Shown: positions 1 to 11,348, numbered from the stretch's first letter. The stretch: 64,000 nucleotides of DNA from Paulownia fortunei (GCA_019321725.1 CM033118.1:14038071-14102070), one strand, 5' to 3'. Notes: generated by a model from the letters alone, not told the origin. A program made the numbers and translations.

Positions 1-375
1 GTATGCCGTTGTTTCCAAGGCATAGCCCCAGAATGAAAGAGGCAATGTAGTGAAGCTCATTATGGATCAAACCATGTCCAACAAGGTTTGATTTCTGCAT
101 TCCACAACTCCGTTGAGTTGTGGAGTAGAAAAAAGAGTCCACTATGAGAGAATCATATTCTTTTTTAGATAATCCAAAAACTCTGTACTTAAGTATTCAC
201 CTTCTCGATCAAATTGAAGAGTCTTTATACTTTTCTCTACTTCAATTTTGAATTCTTTAAACTTTTCAAATACTTCATACTTATACTTTAAAAGGTACAC
301 ATAATTAAACATAGAGAAGTCATCGATAAAGGTTAAGAAGTAGTTATAGTTCCTGTGGGCGCTAACACTTAGTGG
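1..375 (-). pseudogene. Ty1/copia integrase fragment (first copy)
   Basis: Read on the minus strand this encodes part of a copia integrase catalytic core, including the stretch FIDDFS that holds one catalytic Asp. It is almost the same sequence as 58089-58465, where the element is longer. The fragment runs off the left edge of the window and stops at about 375, where it is fused to a gypsy LTR within a few bases of shared sequence. Small indels relative to the second copy break the frame. It is a dead fragment; family assignment is secure, exact right edge is good to a few bases. Confidence 0.8.
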
Positions 376-2147
376 CCTATGTGAATGGGGCTGGTTTTAC
401 AATAATAAATCCATTAGTTTTGGCAATACTTTGACCTGGTTGTCTCTTTATTTATTCTATCTAAGTAAGGAGAAAAATTGGGGTGATTGAATATACTTAA
501 GGGTGCCAAAACCATTAATGTCATAAGTGTGCAAAACTGTCTTGGTAGGAAAAATCTGTTTTAGTATGTTGTGAAGAGAGCTGAACTTGGGAAACTATAT
601 CCATGAGTTTTAGCAATTCTATAACATGATTACATTATTGTTTATGTTAGATAAGTGTGATAAAAATTAGGAAGTGAATGAATAAGTCTAAGGGTGTCAA
701 AATCATGATACAATTTAATATAGTAGTAGGAAAATGTGAAGCTGTGAATCTGTCCCATTTGATTCATTAAAATGTTCTAACGTGGATGTGGTTCATTTGA
801 TCGCTAAAATTTAGGAGGATGTTATAAGAGTTATAATACATCAATTAAGTAAGGTTAGTATATATTTAAGATGTGGAACAAATGTGCGTAGAAGGTTGTA
901 TTCAGTTATAGTTTCTAAGTGGTAAGGTTGTTTAATTAAATTGAGATTCAAGATCTTTGTACTGTATTAGGTATAATGAGCTTGTTAATTGAGGATGGTG
1001 ATTGATATCTTATATATTTACAGATTGTTTCACATCTAGGGTTGGGGAGTAGTTTTTAACACACAATCAATCAAAGGTAAGAGAAAATCCATTTGTAACT
1101 ACAATGCATGGGAATAATATTTCTTGTCTTATCTATATTAAATGTGATTCTTATGTCTTGCTGAGTGTATTATGAGTATTATAAATACCTTATAGTCCAT
1201 ACATTGCTTGGATGATGGGACATGGGATCCTTTGTGTCATTGAACACGCCACGTGCCCACAATTGAGGTTTTTGCATGCATGACATTATTTTTAGAAAAA
1301 AAATATTTTGGTTGGTCACTACTAGTATATCGAGGCCTATGTATCTTATTGTTATGATATTTTGGGTCGCGAGTATTACTTCTCAAAGGATCATAGGGGT
1401 GGATAGGGAGTGTGTCTTTGGTGGTCACAAGAGGGTGGACCACTTGACTATGTCGTTATCAGCGCCGCTAGTGGGAAGACTTTTGGAGGATCACAAGGAA
1501 AGACAGGGGGTAGACCTCTGGTGATCCCGAGAGATGGCCCCCTAACTGTATCGATATGTTTATGACTATGTGATTATTGATGAGAGCTCTATCCAGGACA
1601 TAGTAGGTAGGTCAAAGGCCCAATAATGGAAAATGACTTTGAATGAACTATTTTTGATGTATGAGTTTGCATTTTTGTCATGATCTCAAAAAAATGCATT
1701 GCATATGTATTAGATTATCCCTTTATCATGCATGATTTTCACTTACTAAGCATTAGCTCACGTAGTTTATGCATTGTAGGTGAGTTTGGTAATACTTGAA
1801 GCCATGGAGTTACTAGGCAAGCGGCTGGAGTTCCTACAGGTTATGAGGATCGGTGTACATAGATGACAACTTATTGGGCTGGTTGTTAACTTATTTGATT
1901 TTGGAGTCTACTATATTAAATTTTGAGACTTGTACAGTATATTACCTTTAAAACTTTTCTGTATATGGGTATGCAAATATTATGGTTGTTATAGGTCCTC
2001 TGCAGGTATATATATTAGCCTGTGAGTAGGAAAATAGTTTATTATTTATTAATATGTTACAGGCAGAAAAAAAAATTATGCATGCTCATAGGTTTTATCA
2101 TGTCAAATTATACTATATATATAGTTGTGTAATAAGGGGGTATTACA
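376..2147 (+). mobile_element. 5' LTR of gypsy element D, truncated
   Basis: This matches the last 1.8 kb of the 3' LTR of the same element (about 45672-47476) and ends in TATTACA just before a primer binding site. The first roughly 1.2 kb of the LTR is absent and replaced by copia sequence. It contains an 83-codon open stretch at 1276-1524 that recurs in the other LTR copies, but both strands are open there, so I do not call it a gene. Confidence 0.85.
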
Positions 2148-2150
2148 GAG

Positions 2151-2164
2151 TGGTATCAGAGCCC
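2151..2164 (+). other. Primer binding site of element D (initiator Met tRNA)
   Basis: TGGTATCAGAGCCC follows the LTR end by three bases. It is the standard complement of the 3' end of plant initiator methionine tRNA, used to prime minus-strand DNA synthesis. The same motif lies at 22697-22710 and, mutated, at 11543-11556 and 60260-60273. Confidence 0.9.
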
Positions 2165-2306
2165 GGTTATAGGTTCTGTAGACTGTACATGTACATAAAC
2201 TTGGTACTTGTGGAAGCATAACTTTGCTCATAAGTTTTATTTTATTATGTGATGCATTATTATTTCATGAAATATATTGGCCATGTTCTAAAACAATATT
2301 GCAGTC

Positions 2307-2895
2307 ATGACAAGAACAAGGGGTGAGAGTAGTAGAGAAGGTAGAAATGAAGAAGGGGAGACACCTATGCCAAATGATGATCAGGACACTATTATAAATC
2401 GACTTACAGAACTCATTCAGCGATAGTCGGAATAAATTCAACAACTCATCCAGCAGAGGGATGTGGGTGGGCAATAGAGAGCTGAAATGAATCAACACAA
2501 CCCTGAGCAGAACAAGTGGAGATAGTTATGGAAAGATTCAAAAAACTCAATCCACCAACATTTGAAGATACAGTAGATCCTACAGCCGTAGAGGATTGGC
2601 TGAAAACCCTAGAGAATATGTTCCAGTATAGCAGAGTCTCAGACGAAGAGAAGGTGATATGCACCTCTTTTATGCTTCATGGAAGTGCTGGATACTGGTG
2701 GGATACAATGAAGAGCATAGATGATCCCTCTACTATGACATGGGAAAGATTTAAAGAGTTATTCAAGAATAAATACTTCATAGCTCATATTCGCGCAATG
2801 AAGATGAACGAATTTATATAGCTGCAGCAGGGAGCTGTGACAGTCAGGGACTACATTTGAAAATTTGACTAGTTATCTAGGTTTGCCATGCATAT
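2307..2895 (+). pseudogene. gag of element D, N-terminal part
   Basis: The frame begins MTRTRGESS, the same start as in the other gag copies of this family, and runs into the conserved capsid-like region (ENMFQYSRVSDEEK, then GYWWDTMKS). A TAG follows codon 39, and further stops appear near 2819 and 2859. The frame ends at 2895, where element E is inserted; a further piece of the same gag resumes at 14592. The family is Ty3/gypsy gag (Retrotrans_gag/UBN2 type). It is non-functional. Confidence 0.85.
2891..2895. other. Left target-site duplication of element E (CATAT)
   Basis: CATAT here and at 14592-14596 flank element E. Joining the two sides gives continuous gag sequence like that of element A, which supports an insertion rather than chance. 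Confidence 0.8.
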
Positions 2896-3504
2896 TGTCA
2901 TTTCAAATCTAATATTTTAAACACCTTATACAGCTCCAATATAGTGTTTCTCAATATTTATTTATCTATTTACAACTTATTTTAATTGTCATACGATCGG
3001 ATAATAAATACTTACCCTAATTTCTTAACCATTCATTCGGTCTCTAAACCAATTAACACCCAATTTTTAAATGATTGTCTAGTTTGCATTTCTAAAATCA
3101 TATACACATATGGACCTTGTAATAAGACACTTAAATCATATTATATCATGTCCAATATCCCAAGTATGTTAATCAATGGATGTATACCTTTAAAACACCT
3201 CGATCTAATTAAATCGAATCATATAAGCTTACTAGTGACACCTTTAACACTTCTAAAATTATAACATATAACCTATGAATATTCAATATATTAACCAATC
3301 TATTTTTTTTCTTATCTACATATAGAATTACTTAATTAGGTTATAGGATCTCAACCATTAACATCAAGTAATAACATTAGAGGTATAATGATTAAGAATG
3401 CTATATAAGATGCCATATAGATGTTAATGAAAATTAGCATATAAGTAGCATATAGTGCATGAATCATATTGGCCAAATGAGTAGTGTGAGGCTTGGGTAT
3501 TACA
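2896..3504 (-). mobile_element. 3' LTR of element E, internally deleted
   Basis: On the minus strand the LTR starts at 3504 (TGTAATACCC), directly after the polypurine tract (purine-rich on the minus strand, about 3505-3523). Only about 600 bp of the start and the last five bases (TGACA) remain, against 3030 bp for the 5' LTR. The missing block is about 2.4 kb. The same reduced LTR occurs at 61005-61614. Confidence 0.8.
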
Positions 3505-3524
3505 ACTTCCCTTCCTTATTAAAA

Positions 3525-5043
3525 TTTCATCCTTAAAATTTACTTACCGAAAGAGTTCTTGATACTTAACTTTAATATCATCTTCCCTTTCCCAAGGAGC
3601 TTCTTCTATTGATTGATTTCTCCATAATAATTTAACCAATGGGATCATTTTATTTCTTAGTTATTTTACTTCTCATAGACTAATCTTTACAGGTAAAGTC
3701 ATAACTTAAATCTTATTTCAGCTCTATAGGTTCATTCTTCAGAATATGAGATGGATTTGTAATATATTTCCTTAACATAGATACATGAAATACATTATGA
3801 ACTTGAAACATTGATCTAGGTAGGTCGAGTTTGTAAGCAACATCCCCAATTTGTTCAATAATATGAAATGGATCAATATATCTAGGACTTAGCTTTTCTT
3901 TCTTTCCAAACCACATAATCCCCTTCATTGGAAATACCTTCAGAAATACTTGATCTCCTACTGTAAATTCTAACATTTTTCTTCTTTGATCAACATAACT
4001 TTTATGTTGGCTCTGGGTAGTCTGCATTCGTTGACAAATTTGTGTCACAGCTTCTATAATTTCTTAAATCATATTTTTGCCTAAAAGCTTCTTTTCACAA
4101 ACCTCATCCCAATGAATTGGATATCTACATTTTCTACCATATAATGCTTCATAGAGAGTCATTCCAATACTAGACTGATAGCTGTTATTATAAGCCAATA
4201 GTAGACTAATAGCTGTTATTATAAGAGAATTCCGCTAAAGGTAAAAATTTGCTCCATTGACCATGAAAATCTAATACACAAGCTCAACGCATATCTTCCA
4301 ATGTTTGTATTGTTCGCTCTGATTGTCCATCAGTCTGAGGATGATATGCAGTGCTGAAAGATAATTGTGTTCCCAATGCCTTGTGTAAACTCTTCCAAAA
4401 CATAGACAAAAACCTTGAATCTCTATCAGAAATAATAAATAGTAGTACCCCATGAAGTCTGACCACTTCTTGTATATATATCTATGTATACGGTCCACAG
4501 AATAAGTGGAATACATTGGAAGAAAGTGAGCAGATTTAGTTAGCCTGTCAATGATAGCCCAAATAACATCATGACCTTTAACTATTTTAGATAATCTCGA
4601 CATGAAATCCATTGTAATTCTTTTTCATTTCCATTCTGGAATAAATAAAGATTGCAAGGTTTCTATTGATCTTTGATGTTCTGCCTTTATTTGTTGACAT
4701 ATCAAACATTATTCCACAAATTGAGCAACATCTCTTTTCATACTTGGCCACCAGTAATGCGTTATCAAATCTCTATACATTTTATAGCTCTTAGATGTAC
4801 TGAATATGGTGTTGAATGTGCCTCTGCCAAAATATATTCCCGAATGTTATCTACATTAGGCACATATAACCTTTTTCGGAACCATAAGATACCATTCTCT
4901 GACATCTAAAAATCAGAAAACTTTTTTGAAGCCATATCTTTCATTATTTTAGTAACATATTCATCAACTTGTTGTCCCTGTTGAATTCTATTAATCAAAG
5001 TCGGTTGGAGTGTCAATGCTGCAAATTTGGCCTCCACTGATCC
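3525..5043 (-). pseudogene. Integrase and chromodomain-like tail of element E
   Basis: On the minus strand 4612-4271 encodes the start of the integrase core (MDFMSRLSKIVKGHD, then IIDRLTKSAHF). The stretch 4466-4284 continues it in another frame (SDRDSRF, then [14 protein letters not shown]). The C-terminal part at 4048-3713 has the integrase tail and the region typical of chromoviruses (LSPRYIDPF, then VHNVFHVSMLRKY). At least two frame changes and several stops separate these pieces. There is also a local repeat of about 22 bp near 4174-4222. The product would insert element cDNA into chromatin; here it is broken. Confidence 0.8.
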
Positions 5044-6300
5044 CTATTGTACAATTTCTACATCTATTTTCTGTAGTTCAATTAACTCTGGTTTCTGAGT
5101 CAAAGCTAAAGCTGTAGTTTTTTGTGTTGATTTCCTGCTCAATGTATCAGCTACAATATTAGCCTTACTAGGATGATAGTTGATAATACAATCACAATCA
5201 TAATCTTTCACTAACTCCAACCATCTTCTCTGTCGCATATTTAACTCTTTTTCGGTGAAAAAATATTTTAAGCTCTTGTGATTAGTATATATCTCACATC
5301 GCTCGCCATACAAACAATGTCTCCATATGCTAAGTGCAAACACCACTACAGCAAGCTTTAAATCATTTGTGGGATAATTCTTCTCATACTCTTTAAGCTG
5401 TCTGGATGCATATGTAACTACTTTACCATTTTGCATCAATACACATCCCAACCCATTTTTTGAAGCATCACTATAAACTACAAAACCTCCAGTAACTGAT
5501 GGAATAGAAAGAATAGGAGCTGAAGTTAACCTCTTCTTCAATTCCTGAAAACTTTTCTCACAACCATCCGTCCATTTAAATGTCACACATTTTTTGGTTA
5601 ATTGTGTCAAAGGAGAAGCTATCTTGGAGAATCCTTCCACAAATCTATGGTAATATCCAGCTAAACCCAAAACACTTCGTACTTCTGAAGGATTAGTAGG
5701 TTGTAACCAACTATTAATAGCTTCAACTTTACTTGGATCTATAGATATTCCTACTCCTGATATTATATGTCCCAGAAATACCAGTCAATCAATCCAAAAT
5801 TCATATTTCTTAAATTTATTATATAGTTGTTTCTCTTCCAAAACCTCTAAAACTATTCTTAGATATTCACCATGCTCTTCTTTTTTGCTAGAGTAAATCA
5901 AGATATAATCAATAAATACAATAACAAATCTATCTAGAAAAATTTTAAATACCTAATTCATCAAATCCATAAAAGTTGTTAGAGCATTTGTCAACCAAAT
6001 GGCATCACCAAAAATTCATAATGTCCATATCTCGTGCTAAATGCTGTCTTGGTGACATCATTCTCTTTTATTTTCAGTTGATGGTACCCAGATCGCAGAT
6101 TAATTTCTAAAAATGTAGATGCACCTTGGAGCTGATTAAATAACTTTTCTATTCTAGGCAGAGGATACTTATTCTTGATTGCAACTTTATTTAAATACCG
6201 ATAGTCTATACACAGTCGCATTGTACTATCCTTCTTACGCACAAATAGAACCGGTGCACCCTATGGTGAAAAGCTAGGTCTGATAAAATCTTTATGTAAT
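5044..6300 (-). pseudogene. Reverse transcriptase-RNase H of element E
   Basis: The RT part is read at 6242-5991 ([10 protein letters not shown], then [12 protein letters not shown] and FLVMPFG). The RT end and RNase H are read at 5670-5044 ([14 protein letters not shown], then [14 protein letters not shown] and [12 protein letters not shown]). Between them the catalytic box reads FIDY instead of FIDD (near 5905-5913), and the frame is broken at about 5990 and 5800. The pieces match those of element A and element D, so the assignment to Ty3/gypsy is secure. The RT is dead by the lost Asp alone. Confidence 0.85.
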
Positions 6301-6305
6301 AATTC

Positions 6306-6971
6306 CTATATTTGTATCTTCAATTCTTTCAACTCAGTTGGTGTCATTTGGTATGGAGCTTTAGATATTAGATGTGTTCCTGGATTTAGTTCAATAACAA
6401 ACTCTATCTCACGCTCTGGTGGTAATCTAGGAAGATCATCAGGAAATACTTCTGGATATTCTCGAACAACTAGCACTTCACTGAGGATAGGATGGTGTTG
6501 TTCTTCAATGCTCATAACACTCGCCAAATATCCTTCACAACCACTATCTAATAATCTTTGTACTCTGAATGCTGATATAATTAGGAATTTGAAACTTTGT
6601 ATGATTCCAATAAAGGTGAATGGTTCCTCACCAGGAGGTTCAAAAGTTTCTATCTTTCTTAAACAATCTATTGTAGTATGATACTTTGACAACCAATCCA
6701 TTCCCAAAATTATATCATAGTCATTCATGGCCAATATAATTAAATCAACATAAAGTTCTATATTTTCAATGGGAATAGCACAATCTCTTAAAACATGGTT
6801 AGTTTGTTTTGAATCTCTAGAAGGGATTATCATATTGTAACTGACCTTAATAGTATCAGGTACTCTACCTAGTCTCTTCACATACTCAGCGGAAATAAAT
6901 GAGTGTGTAGCTCCAGAACTAAACAATACAAATACTAGAGTACCAAAGATAGATAATTTACCTGTTACCAC
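6306..6971 (-). pseudogene. Aspartic protease region of element E
   Basis: This 221-codon open frame covers the retropepsin-like protease and the linker to RT. The catalytic DSGA motif appears as SSGA within VLFSSGATHSF, so the catalytic Asp is lost. A second conserved box, DIILGMDWL, is present. Element A keeps DSGA at the same place, which shows the change is specific to this copy. The family role is to cut the Gag-Pol polyprotein. It overlaps the preceding zinc-knuckle frame by a few bases. Confidence 0.85.
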
Positions 6972-8082
6972 TGATGGGTTCGCCTCAGCATTTGATCTAT
7001 GGTAAAGACTCTAGCTGGCACTTTTCTTTGTCCTGTTGGATTTAGATTATCTGGACATGCTCTGGCAATATGTCCAACCTTCCCACACACAAAGTAGGTT
7101 CTAGTCTCCATCGGGCAGACTCCACTGTGGTGACCACCACATTTAGGACAAGCAGGTTGCGACATCAGTGCTTTGTCTTGATCAATATTTGTACACTTAC
7201 TCTGATCCCACTGTTGTTGCCCTGGCCCAGGTTGGAATTTAGATTTTTGATTCTGCATTTGAAATGGTCTCTTCTTTTCATTTCCAACCCATTGTTATCC
7301 CTGTCCTTGCTTAAATTAGCATCGAATCTCCTGAGCATGAGAAATTCTAAGTTCAGTTTGTTCTGCCACTAAAGCTCTCTCAGCAACTTGTGAGTATGTC
7401 ATTCCTTCGATTCCTGTCTGATTCACATGTCCATATAGCTCTGGTCTCAAGCCTTCAAGAAACCTTTTAACTTTTAATGCATCAGTGTTGACCATATGTA
7501 TGGCAAATCTAGATTGCTGTTAAAATTTACGAATATATTCTCCAACTGTCATAGTTCCTTATCGTAGCTGTATAAATTCATTCATCTTCATTGCACAAAC
7601 TAGAGCTATGACGTATTTATTTCGAAATAAATCTTTAAATCTATCCCAAGTCATGATAGTGGTGTCTTCGATGCTTCTCATTATATACCACCAATGTCCA
7701 GCACTGCCTCAAAGCATAAAGATGCACACATCACTTTCTCTTCTTCTGAAACTCCACTGTAGTGAAACATATTTTCAAGAGTTCTCAACCAATCTTCAGC
7801 AGCTATAGGATCTAGTGCATTCTCAAACACTGGCGGGTTTAGTTTTCCAAATCTTTCCCCAACTATCTCCACCTATTCTACTCGGTGTTGTGGTTGAACC
7901 ATTTCAGCCCTTAGTTGTCCACCCATATCTCTCTGCTGGATATGTTGCTAAATTTATTCTGATTATCGTTCAACAAGCTCTGTAAGTCGATTGATGATAA
8001 CATCACGATCATTAATCATAATAGGTGTCTGCTCTCCTGGGGTTCTGGCTCCACTACTACTTTCACCCCTTGTTCTCACCAT
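6965..8082 (-). pseudogene. gag and zinc knuckles of element E
   Basis: The presumed gag start is the ATG at 8082 on the minus strand, matching the MVRTRGES start of element A. The capsid-like region is at 7872-7681 (GERFGKLNPPVFEN, then ENMFHYSGVSEEEK). The nucleocapsid part is at 7258-6965: one CX2C..H..C knuckle (CPKCGGHHSGVC), then a second whose first Cys is replaced (YFVCGKVGHIARAC). Several stops and frame changes interrupt it. It once formed the particle and packaged RNA. Confidence 0.8.
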
Positions 8083-8188
8083 GACTGCAATACCATTTTA
8101 TTTATAACAAATGGCCAATATAATTCATGAAATATATAATGTAATATAACATAAAATAAAACTTACTAGCATGGCTATAGTCCACAAG

Positions 8189-8196
8189 TTCTAAGA
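8189..8196. other. Target-site duplication of the hAT element, left (TTCTAAGA)
   Basis: Eight bases identical to 11501-11508. Removing the hAT and one copy restores the leader sequence seen in element A around 22735-22755 (reverse complement). Eight-base duplications are the hallmark of hAT insertion. Confidence 0.92.
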
Positions 8197-8203
8197 TAGA
8201 CCT

Positions 8204-8375
8204 GACCACGGTTCAGGAACCGCCGGTTACGGTTCGGAACCGCCGGTTCCACGGTTCAAGAAAATTCCGACCCTTAACCTTAACCGTCAAGGCCGGTTAC
8301 GGTCCGGGTTCCGGAACCGCCGGGCCGGTTCCGGTTACGGTTCCGGTTAACCGCCGGTTCCGGTTCCGGTTCCAA
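8204..8375. repeat. GC-rich subterminal repeats of the hAT, left end
   Basis: Many overlapping copies of GGTTCCGG, GGTTACGG and AACCGCCGG crowd this stretch in an otherwise AT-rich region. Subterminal repeats of this kind usually bind transposase in hAT elements. The right end (11385-11495) has related CCGCCGG and GGGTCC/GGACCC blocks. Confidence 0.75.
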
Positions 8376-8886
8376 CCCTTGAATTTTTTATTTATTTTTT
8401 TACCTATATTTTAAAAATTTGTAATTTTTTAATTAACTATTAATTTTATAAAATTGTAACTTTTGTAAAACAAAAACAAGGGTTTGAAATTTTAAACATA
8501 TATTTGAATGAAAAATTTTGAACTTAAATTTTAAAAAAAATATCATTAATTTTTGAATTTAATGAATGTTTAACTTAAATTTGAAAAAAAAATATTATCT
8601 AAAATTTAAAGTATCAAATATTCTAATTATAATAAATATATAAAAAAAATATTCAACTTGAAATCTTAAAGTTTAAACTTAAATTTTAATAAAAAAAAAT
8701 TGCACTTAAATTTTAAAAAAAATATCCACAAAAATTTAAATTATATAATTAAAAATTATTTTAAAAATAAAAATGAGCTTGAACTTAAATTTAAGTTGCC
8801 TACGTATCCTCTTAGGGTATAGAGGAATCAAAGCTCACGTAGTTCTCTTACCTTTAAACCCTTCTTACCTTAGGGAGTGGCGTGGC

Positions 8887-10998
8887 TCAATCACTCCCAC
8901 CCGTTCCCGTCGTTGTTCCATCTGTGTCCTCCTCTTGATCTTCCTCTGAATCCGGCTGATCTTGTCTTCGTACTGAGGCCTTGATCCAATCATCAAGACA
9001 TGCTTGGGCTTCTAAATTTTCGGGAGACAACGTTGAGCGTTTCTCACTCAATATATTACCTCCCGCACTGAAAACTTGTTCCACTGCAACGGTTGAAGCA
9101 GGTGAAGCAAGTATCTCCTTCGCCATTACGGACAAAATTGGATACGTTTGCTCCTTTTGCGACCACCATCGCAAAATATCGAACTCTCCATCGTCATCTG
9201 TATCATTAAACTCAAATGAAACATTAAAATAACTCTCAAGTTCTTGGCTAGAACTTGAGGATCCTCGAGGACGTTTAGTTCGTTCCCTAAGTAAAAGTTG
9301 TGCTGCCGTAAGTTTAAAACCACTACTACTACTAGTTTTATGTATATCAACTTGAGTTGATTGTGAACCATATTTGGAACTGTATTCATTATAAAATTCA
9401 TTTAAAAGTGTTCTAATTTTAAATATAATATTATTAATATCTATAGTATAATCATTTTCATTACGTGTTAAAGCATTGTAATAAATTAATAACAAGTCTT
9501 GTAAACCATCTAATTTAAGTCTAGGATCAAAAACAACAGCAATTAAATTAATATCTGGAATTTCATAAAAATATTTTTTCCATTTCAACTGCATTGATAA
9601 AGTACAATTTACTAAATTTTCATCTTGGGAGTTAATATTTTCATGTAAAACTGATGCAATATTACAACAATTTAATAATACTAAATGAGAAGTTGGGGAA
9701 TAAACACTAGATAATTGTAAAGTAGCATCATTAAATATTTTTAAAATATTACAAATTTTTTCACATACTGTCCAATGATGTGGATATAAATGAAAAGGAG
9801 TAGAAATAATTTGTACAAAAAATTGACATAATAAATCTTTATAGTCGATAGATTCTTCTAATAATCTATATGTTGAATTCCAACGGGTTGGAACATCCCG
9901 TGGAAATTTTTTAGGCCTTACACCATTAGCCTTACAAAATCTAAACCATTGTTTATTAATATGTGGATGTGTCCATAAATAAGAAAATGCTTGTCTAATT
10001 GGTTTAAGTTGATTATCTAAAACTTTTAAGCCATCTTGTACACATAAATTTAAAATATGACATATACATCTAATATGAAAAAATTTACCACCAATTGATG
10101 GTTCACATACAACTTTAAGATCACCAATACTAGCATTATTAGCTGCAGCATTGTCAAATGATATTGAAAAAATTTTATTAACTAAATTATATTCTTCTAA
10201 TATTAAAAATATAATTTGTGAAATATTTGCCGCTGTGTGTGGACTATCAAAAACTCTAAATGCAAGTAATCTTTTTTGAAGTGTCCAAGAATTATCAATC
10301 CAATGACATGTAATACCCATATATGAATGTATTTGCCAATGATCACTCCAAATATCACTACATAAAGAAATTTTATTATTTACATTATTTAATAATTCTT
10401 TTAACTCTTTTTTAGATTTATTATATAATTTTTTTACATAGCGTGTTAGTGTGGTTCGTGGAACACCTTTAGCTGCCGGATTATATGTTGTTTGAATTAA
10501 TTCATTAAAAAAGAATTTATTTGCAAAACTAAAACTAAGATGTTCAACAGAAATAAATCTAGCTAAATTTTCTCTACATCTAACATCATTATATTTAAAT
10601 AAAGAAAGATCATTACCTCCACCGGCGCCGGAAGAAGCGAATGATGGCATTTGAGTTTGGGTACGATCAATGCCAAATTCTACTGGATGCTTCTTCTCCA
10701 CATGTCTTTTCAATGATCCATAACCGCCTCCGGATTGAAATTTGTAAGATTGCGAACAATATTTACACTTTGCTCGCATCTCTCCATTTGGAAGTGTTAT
10801 TTTATCAAAATGTTTAGTAAAAATAGAAGATTTAAGAGATGGAATAGATCGAGTGTGAGCATCACTCATTGTTTCTTGAGTAGTATACAAGTGAGTTTGC
10901 TCTTCATCACTTAACTCAACTTCACAATCGATGTTGAACCTTGGTTGCTCGTCGGTTGCGGGCATCTTTCCCTTACCTCTATTGCTTGAACCGGCCAT
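8887..10998 (-). CDS. hAT family transposase with BED zinc finger
   Basis: This is an uninterrupted 703-codon frame from ATG at 10998. Near residues 60-110 is a BED-type zinc finger (CKYCSQSY, ending HVEKKH). The catalytic core shows the usual first Asp context (LCSDIWSDHW, about residue 215) and the second (SISFDNAAANN, about residue 280). The C-terminal hAT dimerisation domain is clear at about 610-675 (ILRWWSQKEQTYPILS, then SPASTVAVEQVFSAGG). Length fits plant hAT transposases of the ZBED/RICESLEEPER kind. The protein would bind the element ends in the nucleus and cut and paste it. Domestication is unlikely because the frame lies inside a complete element with terminal repeats and target duplication. 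Confidence 0.93.
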   Translation of the reverse strand: MAGSSNRGKGKMPATDEQPRFNIDCEVELSDEEQTHLYTTQETMSDAHTRSIPSLKSSIFTKHFDKITLPNGEMRAKCKYCSQSYKFQSGGGYGSLKRHVEKKHPVEFGIDRTQTQMPSFASSGAGGGNDLSLFKYNDVRCRENLARFISVEHLSFSFANKFFFNELIQTTYNPAAKGVPRTTLTRYVKKLYNKSKKELKELLNNVNNKISLCSDIWSDHWQIHSYMGITCHWIDNSWTLQKRLLAFRVFDSPHTAANISQIIFLILEEYNLVNKIFSISFDNAAANNASIGDLKVVCEPSIGGKFFHIRCICHILNLCVQDGLKVLDNQLKPIRQAFSYLWTHPHINKQWFRFCKANGVRPKKFPRDVPTRWNSTYRLLEESIDYKDLLCQFFVQIISTPFHLYPHHWTVCEKICNILKIFNDATLQLSSVYSPTSHLVLLNCCNIASVLHENINSQDENLVNCTLSMQLKWKKYFYEIPDINLIAVVFDPRLKLDGLQDLLLIYYNALTRNENDYTIDINNIIFKIRTLLNEFYNEYSSKYGSQSTQVDIHKTSSSSGFKLTAAQLLLRERTKRPRGSSSSSQELESYFNVSFEFNDTDDDGEFDILRWWSQKEQTYPILSVMAKEILASPASTVAVEQVFSAGGNILSEKRSTLSPENLEAQACLDDWIKASVRRQDQPDSEEDQEEDTDGTTTGTGGSD

Positions 10999-11218
10999 TT
11001 TTTAATAAATGATAAAAATTTAGTATATAGAATTGAATAATAAATAATTAAAGATGAAATAAATGAAATATGAAAAAAATTTAATGAAAGAATTAAAATA
11101 ATATAGAATTGAGAATGAATAATTAAGAGTGAAGATTAGAGAATTGAGAATTAGATAATTGATAGTTGAGAGTTGAGAGTTGAGAGTTGAAGTGTGGAAA
11201 AAATGAAGAATTGATGGG

Positions 11219-11226
11219 TATTTATA
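11219..11226 (-). promoter_or_regulatory. Possible TATA box of the hAT transposase gene
   Basis: On the minus strand this reads TATAAATA, about 220 bases upstream of the transposase ATG, and would leave a 5' leader of just under 200 bases. It is placed by sequence and distance only. Confidence 0.4.
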
Positions 11227-11255
11227 GAAGAAATTAAAAAAAAAAAAAAAAAAAA

Positions 11256-11348
11256 AAAGTCAAACGGTCAAAATTTGACCGTTTGACTTTGGTGGCAACG
11301 GTCAAAATTTGACCGTTGCCACAAGAGAGCCGTTGGCAACGGCTCTCT
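11256..11348. repeat. Three adjacent perfect hairpins near the right end of the hAT
   Basis: Three inverted repeats stand next to one another, each with a single unpaired central base. Arms are 11256-11272/11274-11290 (17 bp), 11292-11306/11308-11322 (15 bp) and 11324-11335/11337-11348 (12 bp). The first two share the core ACGGTCAAA. They lie between the transposase promoter region and the right subterminal repeats, flanked by A- and T-runs. Confidence 0.85.

Noticed and set aside
2151..2164. tRNA gene remnants at the primer binding sites (also 22697, 30968)
   Set aside because: Only the 3' terminal complement is present, immediately inside LTR ends; there is no tRNA body.
2986..3264. Open frames inside the shortened E LTR (also 61095-61301)
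   Set aside because: They are LTR sequence read against its orientation, with no protein-like pattern.
8887..10998. A domesticated host gene of the RICESLEEPER kind
   Set aside because: The frame sits inside an element with terminal repeats and an 8-bp target duplication, so it is a transposon gene.
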